Shown piece by piece: positions 57,915-64,000 of a stretch of 64,000 nucleotides of DNA. The position numbers were made by a program, and so were the translations under genes. The stretch is from Streptomyces sp. WP-1 (lineage in GTDB: Bacteria > Actinomycetota > Actinomycetes > Streptomycetales > Streptomycetaceae). Where the stretch lies: the NCBI RefSeq assembly GCF_030450125.1, contig NZ_CP123923.1, positions 3,348,001 through 3,412,000 on the forward strand, given 5' to 3'. Numbering within the stretch: position 1 is the first letter of the stretch; each line of letters opens with the position of its first letter. The notes under the pieces were generated by a model. The model did no database searches. It saw nothing but the letters and a program-made list of their open reading frames with translations, and was not told the DNA's origin.

Positions 57915-58751
57915 TTAGCGCTTCTTGTTCGTCTTGCGGCGGCGGACGATGTACTTGTTCGACGCCTTCTTGGGCGAACGAGTACGGCCTTCCTTCTTGC
58001 CCCACGGGGACACGGGGTGACGGCCACCGGAGGTCCGGCCCTCGCCACCACCGTGCGGGTGGTCGACCGGGTTCATGACGACACCACGGACGGTCGGGCG
58101 AACGCCCAGCCACCGCTTACGGCCGGCCTTGCCCCAGTTGATGTTGCTCTGCTCGGCGTTGCCGACCTCACCGACGGTGGCGCGGCAGCGGACGTCGACC
58201 AGGCGGATCTCGCCGGACGGCATGCGCAGGTGGGCCATGGAGCCCTCCTTCGCGAGCAGCTGCACGGAGGCACCGGCGGAACGGGCGAACTTGGCACCGC
58301 CACCGGGACGGAGCTCGATCGCGTGGATCGTGGTACCGACCGGGATGTTGCGGAGGGCCAGGTTGTTGCCCGGCTTGATGTCGGCCCCGGGACCGTTCTC
58401 GACGCGGTCACCCTGCTGCAGGTTGCGCGGGGCGAGGATGTAGCGCTTCTCGCCGTCGGCGTAGTGCAGCAGCGCGATGCGCGCGGTGCGGTTGGGGTCG
58501 TACTCGATGTGCGCGACCTTCGCCGGCACGCCGTCCTTGTCGTGACGACGGAAGTCGATCACACGGTAGGCGCGCTTGTGTCCGCCACCCTGGTGGCGAA
58601 CGGTCACACGACCGGCGTTGTTACGGCCGCCCTTGCTGTGCAGGGGACGGACCAGCGACTTCTCCGGCGTGGACCGCGTGACCTCGACGAAGTCGGCGAC
58701 GCTGGCGCCACGACGGCCCGGCGTAGTCGGCTTGTACTTGCGGATTCCCAT
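57915..58751 (-). CDS. rplB: 50S ribosomal protein L2
   Basis: A 278-residue L2 ([40 protein letters not shown] near the peptidyl transferase centre). Confidence 0.99.
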   Translation of the reverse strand: MGIRKYKPTTPGRRGASVADFVEVTRSTPEKSLVRPLHSKGGRNNAGRVTVRHQGGGHKRAYRVIDFRRHDKDGVPAKVAHIEYDPNRTARIALLHYADGEKRYILAPRNLQQGDRVENGPGADIKPGNNLALRNIPVGTTIHAIELRPGGGAKFARSAGASVQLLAKEGSMAHLRMPSGEIRLVDVRCRATVGEVGNAEQSNINWGKAGRKRWLGVRPTVRGVVMNPVDHPHGGGEGRTSGGRHPVSPWGKKEGRTRSPKKASNKYIVRRRKTNKKR

Positions 58752-58791
58752 TTCTCAGTCCTCGTCCGATATCGGACGATCCGGACCGCCC

Positions 58792-59211
58792 TCAGGCGGT
58801 CGGACCGCCGAAGATGTCGATACGGTCGCCCTCGGCGAGGGTCACGATCGCGCGCTTGGTGGCGGCACGCTGACCGAAGCCGGTCTTCGTGCGCTTGCGC
58901 TTGCCCTGGCGGTTGATCGTGTTGACCCCGGTGACCTTGACGTCGAAGACCGCCTGGACGGCCTGCTTGATCTGGGTCTTGTTGGCGTTCGGGTCGACGA
59001 TGAACGTGTACTTGTTGTCGTCGAGGAGCGCGTAGCTCTTCTCCGAGACGACCGGCTTCAGCAGGACGTCACGGGGGTCCGTGTACGACTTGCTCAGCGG
59101 CGTCTCGACGGTGTTCTTGCCCTCGGCGGCGTGGCGACGCGCCTTGGCGACGCGCGCGGCCTTGGCGGCCTTGGCGGCCTTCGAGGCAATAGCGGGGTGA
59201 CGGATAGCCAT
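58792..59211 (-). CDS. rplW: 50S ribosomal protein L23
   Basis: A 139-residue L23: core [20 protein letters not shown] plus a 45-residue Lys/Ala-rich N-terminal extension ([19 protein letters not shown]). Start overlaps the rplD stop by one base. Docking site for SRP and trigger factor. Confidence 0.98.
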   Translation of the reverse strand: MAIRHPAIASKAAKAAKAARVAKARRHAAEGKNTVETPLSKSYTDPRDVLLKPVVSEKSYALLDDNKYTFIVDPNANKTQIKQAVQAVFDVKVTGVNTINRQGKRKRTKTGFGQRAATKRAIVTLAEGDRIDIFGGPTA

Positions 59212-59861
59212 CAGGCCTCGCTCCCTTCGGTGTCAGCGGCCTTGGGGCCAGACACGAAGGACTCGAAAGCGGCCTGGGTGAAGACCACGTCGTCCGAGAC
59301 GAGAACGTCGTACGTGTTCAGCTGGCCCGGCTCCAGGATGTGGACCTGGGGCAGGTTGCGGGCGGACAGCCACGCGGCCTCGTCGGAGCGGTCGGCGACC
59401 AGGAGCAGGTTCTTGCGCTCCGAGATCTTGCCGAGCAGGCTCTTCGCGGCCTTGGTGGAGACCTGGCCCTCGACCACGCCGGCGACGACGTGGATGCGGT
59501 TGTGACGCGCCCGGTCGGTGAGGGCACCGCGCAGGGCGGCGGCCTTCATCTTCTTCGGGGTGCGCTGCGAGTAGTCACGCGGCACGGGACCGTGCACGAC
59601 GCCACCACCGGCGAACTGCGGCGCGCGGGTCGAACCCTGGCGGGCGCGACCGGTGCCCTTCTGGCGGTACGGCTTCTTGCCACCGCCGCGGACCTCGCCA
59701 CGCGTCTTGGTCTTGTGCGTGCCCTGACGGGCCGCGGCCAGCTGCGCGACGACGACCTGGTGGATCAGCGGGACGCTGACCTTGGCGTCGAAGATCTCCG
59801 CGGGGAGCTCGACGGAACCGGCCTTCTCGCCCGCCGGCGAAAGGATGTCAACAGTGCTCAT
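59211..59861 (-). CDS. rplD: 50S ribosomal protein L4
   Basis: A 216-residue L4 ([40 protein letters not shown] extended loop in the tunnel). Confidence 0.99.
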   Translation of the reverse strand: MSTVDILSPAGEKAGSVELPAEIFDAKVSVPLIHQVVVAQLAAARQGTHKTKTRGEVRGGGKKPYRQKGTGRARQGSTRAPQFAGGGVVHGPVPRDYSQRTPKKMKAAALRGALTDRARHNRIHVVAGVVEGQVSTKAAKSLLGKISERKNLLLVADRSDEAAWLSARNLPQVHILEPGQLNTYDVLVSDDVVFTQAAFESFVSGPKAADTEGSEA

Positions 59862-59869
59862 CGGTTACC

Positions 59870-60514
59870 TCAGGCCCCCTTGGCCGCGGTGCGGACCAGG
59901 ACGAGGCCGCCGTTCGGACCGGGAACCGCGCCCTTGATGAGCAGCAGACCCTTCTCCGCGTCAACGGCGTGGACGGTCAGGTTCTGGGTGGTGACCCGCT
60001 CGTTGCCCATACGACCCGCCATGCGGAGGCCCTTGAACACGCGGCCCGGGGTGGCGCAGCCACCGATGGAACCGGGCGAGCGGTGCTTGCGCTGGGTGCC
60101 GTGTCCGGCGCCGAGGCCCTTGAAGTTGTGACGCTTCATGACACCGGCGAAGCCCTTGCCCTTGCTCTTGCCGGTCACGTCCACCTTGACGCCCGCCTCG
60201 AAGACCTCTGCGGAGATCTCCTGGCCCAGCGTGTACTCGGAGGCGTCCGCGGTGCGGATCTCGACGAGGTGGCGGCGGGGGGTGACGTCGGCCTTGGCGA
60301 AGTGGCCCTTGAGGGGCTTGTTCACCTTGCGCGGGTCGATCTCGCCGAACGCGATCTGGACGGACTCGTAGCCGTCGACGTCGTTCGTGCGGACCTGGGT
60401 GACGACGTTGGGGCCGGCCTTGACGACGGTGACCGGGACGACGCGGTTGTTCTCGTCCCACACCTGCGTCATGCCGAGCTTCTCGCCCAGGATGCCCTTG
60501 ATCTGCTTAGCCAT
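59870..60514 (-). CDS. rplC: 50S ribosomal protein L3
   Basis: A 214-residue L3 ([40 protein letters not shown]). Confidence 0.99.
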   Translation of the reverse strand: MAKQIKGILGEKLGMTQVWDENNRVVPVTVVKAGPNVVTQVRTNDVDGYESVQIAFGEIDPRKVNKPLKGHFAKADVTPRRHLVEIRTADASEYTLGQEISAEVFEAGVKVDVTGKSKGKGFAGVMKRHNFKGLGAGHGTQRKHRSPGSIGGCATPGRVFKGLRMAGRMGNERVTTQNLTVHAVDAEKGLLLIKGAVPGPNGGLVLVRTAAKGA

Positions 60515-60531
60515 TCTCAGATCACCAGCCC

Positions 60532-60840
60532 TCAGAGCTTGATCTCGATGTCGACACCGGCCGGGAGGTCGAGTCGCATCAGAGAGTCAACGGTCTTGGG
60601 GGTCGGGTCGAGGATGTCGATCAGGCGCTTGTGCGTGCGCATCTCGAAGTGCTCGCGCGAGTCCTTGTACTTGTGCGGCGACTTGATGACGCAGTACACG
60701 TTCTTCTCAGTGGGCAGCGGCACCGGGCCCGCGACCGACGCACCAGTGCGGGTCACCGTCTCGACGATCTTCTTCGCCGAGGAGTCGATGACCTCGTGGT
60801 CGTAGGCCTTGAGCCGGATGCGGATCTTCTGTCCCGCCAT
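60532..60840 (-). CDS. rpsJ: 30S ribosomal protein S10
   Basis: A 102-residue S10 ([40 protein letters not shown]). First gene of the S10 cluster, also a NusB partner in antitermination. ATG 60840. Confidence 0.99.
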   Translation of the reverse strand: MAGQKIRIRLKAYDHEVIDSSAKKIVETVTRTGASVAGPVPLPTEKNVYCVIKSPHKYKDSREHFEMRTHKRLIDILDPTPKTVDSLMRLDLPAGVDIEIKL

Positions 60841-61102
60841 GGCTACTCAGTAGTCCTGTCTCTTCTAACGCTCTGGGACCCGGTGGTTTCCGGTACCCGC
60901 TTTCTCCGACCCACGCGGTCGGGCGTGTCGCGCTTCCGCTGACATGAATGTCCCTTGTCCGAACATCCCTGCCGGGAAATGCACACGGCCCTTCCGGAAA
61001 CCGCGGACCGGGGACCTCGGGTCCACCGGGCGCCTGGCCGGTGTCGCGCCCACACTTCCCGGAAGATTCCCGTACGTCCGCCCCAGTGCTGCCCGAGGGC
61101 AG
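60841..61102. other. Leader and promoter region of the S10 cluster
   Basis: About 260 gene-free bases upstream of rpsJ. It contains a 6-bp hairpin CCGACC/GGTCGG (60906-60922) and a C/G-rich imperfect inverted repeat around 61000-61030, but I could not identify clear promoter hexamers. Confidence 0.4.
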
Positions 61103-62062
61103 TTAGGGCGACGAGTACTGTGGGACTCGCTTCCGGTCCTCCCGGCGGGAGGCGCGCAGCATCAACACTCGACCGAGCAACTCGGACAGTCTGCCATACG
61201 GGCGGGGGGCTCCGCCAATCGAGCCGAAGAGATTACCCCGGGAGTGACGTAGGTCAAACCGATGCCGTCCCCGGGGCGCGCCGCGTGATCTCGGGGGGGC
61301 AACGCGGGTGTGGTCATCGCCACACGAAGCACCCCGTCTGCCGTCGGCGCGAGCCACCAGGCCCTGGAAATTCGCCCGTGCCCGTGTCAGCACCTGAGCA
61401 GTGGCGTCCTCGGTGAGCGGCTCGGTCGACCAGGAGTGGTGGGCGTATCGCTCCTCGCCCTCCTGATAGGTGGCGAGGCGGTAGGCCTGCTCGTCACTGG
61501 TGGTCCGACGGAACGAGGAGGAGGCGGCCGTGCCTGAGCCGTCCGCGTTGAAGCACGGGGACGTGACGGTGATGGCGGCGAGCCCCTCGCCCCTGGCCTT
61601 GTCGACGACGCCGGTGAGCGCGGTCATCCAGAAGTCGTCGGGAACCGTGCGCATGTTCACCGTAGGGAAGGGGTCCGACCAGTCGGCGTCCGAGCTCTGG
61701 AACGTGTAGCCGCGCCGCACCCAGGCGTCCCTGGCCTGGCGCACCAGCTTCTTCGCCTCGGTGCCCGGAACCCCCGTGAGCTGGTACGAGAGCGTGACCT
61801 GCCGACGCTCCCCGGCACTGTGATCGTCGGCCAGGCAGGCACCGACGGGGTTCAGCCCGGTGCGCTTGAGGGTCGGCTTGGGGGACATGCCGTCCACCGC
61901 CTGGTGGACGATGTCCTCGGCGCGCTCGGTTGCCTGCTGCTCGTTCATGGTGACCCGCGGCTGCCCTGTCCCGCCGCCGGAGCAGCCCGTCGACGCGACG
62001 GACGCGGTGAGGACGGCGAGGACCGTCGCCGTCCCGATCCGACGGGTGCGCCGCTCAGAAAT
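61103..62062 (-). CDS. Lipoprotein of unknown function, probable ATT start
   Basis: A protein of up to 319 residues with a lipoprotein signal (VLAVLTASVASTGC) and a globular part through WSDPFPTVNMRTVPDDFWMT and ARANFQGLV. No ATG/GTG/TTG in frame suits the signal peptide. An ATT at 62062 (ISERRTRRIGTATVL) has AGGAGGT five bases upstream and overlaps the stop of the upstream lipoprotein by 8 bases; ATG 62110 is the alternative. The last 90 residues (after about 61350) are Arg-rich and look out of frame. The +1 frame there reads VLRVAMTTPALPP, so a sequencing or genuine frameshift is possible. Confidence 0.65.
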   Translation of the reverse strand: MSERRTRRIGTATVLAVLTASVASTGCSGGGTGQPRVTMNEQQATERAEDIVHQAVDGMSPKPTLKRTGLNPVGACLADDHSAGERRQVTLSYQLTGVPGTEAKKLVRQARDAWVRRGYTFQSSDADWSDPFPTVNMRTVPDDFWMTALTGVVDKARGEGLAAITVTSPCFNADGSGTAASSSFRRTTSDEQAYRLATYQEGEERYAHHSWSTEPLTEDATAQVLTRARANFQGLVARADGRRGASCGDDHTRVAPPRSRGAPRGRHRFDLRHSRGNLFGSIGGAPRPYGRLSELLGRVLMLRASRREDRKRVPQYSSP

Positions 62063-62585
62063 GTTCGACCTCCTGGCCGTCCGGGACCTTGTAGCAGCCG
62101 GAGACGACATGGAGGCTCAGCTTCGGCGGGTCGTTCTTGGCCATCTGGACGATGTTGACGCCGGCCTTCCGCTGATCGTTGTCGGCGGTCAGGTTGACGT
62201 TCCTGTTCCTGCTGGTGTCCGGCCCGTACGTGACGATCTTCCAGCCGTGCCGGGGCAGCTCGGTCCTGAGCCGTTCCATCGCCACATCGAGGTCCTTCGC
62301 CGACGCCGGGTAGAAGCTCCACCAGTGGAAGATCCGGAAGTAGGTCTTCGTGTCCTTGCCCGGACATTCGGCGACGAACGGATGACTGTCCGAGGTCTTC
62401 CCCTTGACGCCGATCAGGTCGTAGATGCCGCTGGACAGCTTCACCATCGCGTCGGAGGCTTCACGCGAGGTGCTCGTACCGGCGGACGGAGTCGTGCCGG
62501 AGTCTTTGTCGGTCATGCCGCATCCAGTGAGGGTGGTCATTACAAGGGGCAGGGCGAGCACACAGGCGCTCAGTCTGGTCTTCAC
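62055..62585 (-). CDS. Small lipoprotein of unknown function
   Basis: A 176-residue lipoprotein (LALPLVMTTLTGC lipobox) with a Trp/Tyr-rich core (TYFRIFHWWSFYPASAKDLD, RLRTELPRHGWKIVTYGPD) and one late Cys pair candidate (SGCYKV). Start GTG 62585. Probably coupled to the next lipoprotein and co-transcribed with the upstream hydrolase; related in pattern but not clearly paralogous. Confidence 0.8.
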   Translation of the reverse strand: MKTRLSACVLALPLVMTTLTGCGMTDKDSGTTPSAGTSTSREASDAMVKLSSGIYDLIGVKGKTSDSHPFVAECPGKDTKTYFRIFHWWSFYPASAKDLDVAMERLRTELPRHGWKIVTYGPDTSRNRNVNLTADNDQRKAGVNIVQMAKNDPPKLSLHVVSGCYKVPDGQEVEHF

Positions 62586-62610
62586 GTCGGCGAGCCTTAC
62601 GTCGTCGTAG

Positions 62611-64000
62611 CTACTTCACATGCGCCCACTCGTTCGGCGGCGGCTTCAGCGCCACGTCGTCGCCCTTCCCGACGACGACCAGGGCCTGGTTCTTCAGGCT
62701 CTGCGAGGGCCCGTGGGACGTCTCGTCCCAGTAGCCGCTGTGCCCTTCGGTGTCCGTGGTCATCTGGTTGGCGCCGAAGTGCGGATCACTGGGGATGATG
62801 AAGCCGTCCCCGCCGTGCCCCCAGCGGCCGATGTCCGGGACCAGGTCTCCGTCGGCCTCCTCGTTCCACACATGCCCCTTGGGCACGTCCAGCTCGTCGG
62901 CATCGGACACCTTGACCCCGGGACTGCCCGCGAAGACGAGGTCGTCGGCGCTGACATGCCCCTTCTGGGCCGCGGCGCCGACGAGCGTCGTCCCGTACGA
63001 GTGGGCGATGACCGTACGGTGCGGATCCGTGTCCCCGGTGTGGGAGGTGTCGAGCCCGGCGAGGAACGTGTCGAACGCCGGCGCCCCGTCGTACGCGTAG
63101 TGCTCGAACGGCGCGTCCTTCCAGACGCTGTCCGGCGCGTCGTAGCCGAGCCAGGTGATCGTGGAGACGGACTTCCCGTCGGCCTCGTCGCTGGCCGCGT
63201 GCCAGACCTTGGTCATCCGGTCGATGCCTCCGCCGATGTTCCCCAGCTCCGACCCTGTACCGGGCACATAGACCGCCTGGTGGTCCGCGGTGTCCGGGTT
63301 GCCGTTGGCGATGATGGCGCGGCCGTCCCCGTCCGTGCTGAATCCCAGCAGGTACGCCTCGGGCAGCCCGTTCACTCCCGTCGCGTCGAAACGTGTCTGG
63401 ATCGCGTCCATGCCATCGAGGGACTTGCGCGCGTTCTTCCGCGCCTCCTCCCAGTCCTTCCACTCCTGGCTCTCGACGCTGAGGCCCTTCGGCATGGACC
63501 CGGTGTACGGGTCGATATAGGGCTGATACCGCTCGGGCTCGGGGTGCTCCTTCAGCCAGGTGTCGTAATGCAGTCGAGCCTTCGCATGCGCCTCGTCGAG
63601 CACGGTGCGGTTGGCCTGGTCCCGTGCGGTGGCGGGAAGCCCGTCGAGCGCGCCGACCGAGTCGGGGCGCACGGCCAGGTAGTCCGATCGCTGCTCGTCG
63701 GTGAGGCCCTTCCACCAGGCGGCGTTGTCCTTCGGACTCTCGTTCTTGGGCGGCTGGGGCAGGGAGCCGAAATAGTCCTTGCCCGCGTCGCGTACCCCGT
63801 CCGTGTCCGACTTGACGTCGGTCCAGTCCTTGTCGGAGACCACCAGGTCGTCGTCGGCCTTCAGGGCACGCAGCTTCGGGGCCCACTTGGTGTCGGCCTC
63901 CGTGGCCTCTTTCAGGGCGTCGCCGACGCGGTCGGCGAAACCGACGGCCTTGCCGAAATTCGGGTTCGGATGCATATGGACGGCCTGGCGCTCCAGCGCG
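62611..64000 (-). CDS. Alpha/beta hydrolase of the DUF1023 type (N-terminus outside window)
   Basis: At least 463 residues, open to the right edge. The N-terminal part is charged and helical (AVGFADRVGDALKEATEADT, WTDVKSDTDGVRDAG), reminiscent of WXG100-like or coiled-coil domains that precede DUF1023. The C-terminal alpha/beta-hydrolase domain has the nucleophile elbow IAHSYGTTLVG, an Asp in EEADGDLVPDIG and a His in FGANQ...GHSGYWDE. It may be secreted or surface-associated; substrate unknown. The downstream lipoproteins are close on the same strand. Confidence 0.85.
   Translation of the reverse strand, partial: ALERQAVHMHPNPNFGKAVGFADRVGDALKEATEADTKWAPKLRALKADDDLVVSDKDWTDVKSDTDGVRDAGKDYFGSLPQPPKNESPKDNAAWWKGLTDEQRSDYLAVRPDSVGALDGLPATARDQANRTVLDEAHAKARLHYDTWLKEHPEPERYQPYIDPYTGSMPKGLSVESQEWKDWEEARKNARKSLDGMDAIQTRFDATGVNGLPEAYLLGFSTDGDGRAIIANGNPDTADHQAVYVPGTGSELGNIGGGIDRMTKVWHAASDEADGKSVSTITWLGYDAPDSVWKDAPFEHYAYDGAPAFDTFLAGLDTSHTGDTDPHRTVIAHSYGTTLVGAAAQKGHVSADDLVFAGSPGVKVSDADELDVPKGHVWNEEADGDLVPDIGRWGHGGDGFIIPSDPHFGANQMTTDTEGHSGYWDETSHGPSQSLKNQALVVVGKGDDVALKPPPNEWAHVK

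Overview
The window is about 73% GC and carries a Streptomyces core-chromosome segment. The evidence is the sporulation regulators bldM and whiD, the hrdB-activating sigma factor shbA, a His-tailed GroEL next to groES under CIRCE control, LL-DAP-type cell-wall genes and actinobacterial ribosomal protein forms (N-extended S9, Zn-type S14 and L36). Gene order tsaE/alr/glmS/glmM to tsaB-rimI-tsaD, groES-groEL, whiB-like, sigma factor, guaB is the conserved actinobacterial arrangement also known from mycobacteria. I see no rRNA, CRISPR, IS element or intact prophage.

Region 1-13 kb: a partial receptor-type pseudokinase, an active PknB-type receptor kinase, glpD, a nucleotide-sugar dehydrogenase lacking its catalytic Cys, a small membrane protein, two IMPDH-family genes (guaB3-like and guaB), the ECF sigma factor shbA, and bldM with a textbook sigma-BldN promoter, divergent from whiD. 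Region 13.9-24 kb: LysR regulator, MOSC protein, SDR, SnoaL-like protein, groEL/groES with two CIRCE operators, two tandem polysaccharide-deacetylase-like lipoproteins (one degenerate), a THUMP-like methyltransferase and an LCP-family cell-wall ligase.

Region 23.9-25 kb is the accessory-looking spot. Truncated lacI-family and GH3 beta-glucosidase genes meet head to head, as if the middle of a divergent pair had been deleted. Next to them lies an unusual tRNA-Gly(UCC) gene on the minus strand with its own promoter, whose T-loop has G at position 55 (GTGC instead of GTTC). This is the change seen in the staphylococcal tRNA-Gly species reserved for peptidoglycan bridge synthesis. Streptomyces peptidoglycan has a Gly bridge added by FemX from Gly-tRNA, so this gene is the most interesting element of the window.

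Region 25-41 kb: t6A genes (tsaD, rimI, tsaB, tsaE), alr, nnr, acpS, glmS, an FG-GAP secreted protein with a 10 x 18 bp repeat tract, coaA and glmM: housekeeping plus cell-wall precursor supply. Region 41.3-61 kb: rplM-rpsI, truA, the alpha operon (rplQ-rpoA-rpsK-rpsM-rpmJ-infA), map-adk-secY and the spc and S10 clusters, almost all on the minus strand and tightly packed, with hairpins at the classical operon boundaries. Region 61-64 kb: two small lipoproteins (the second probably starting at an ATT codon) and a partial alpha/beta hydrolase running off the right edge.
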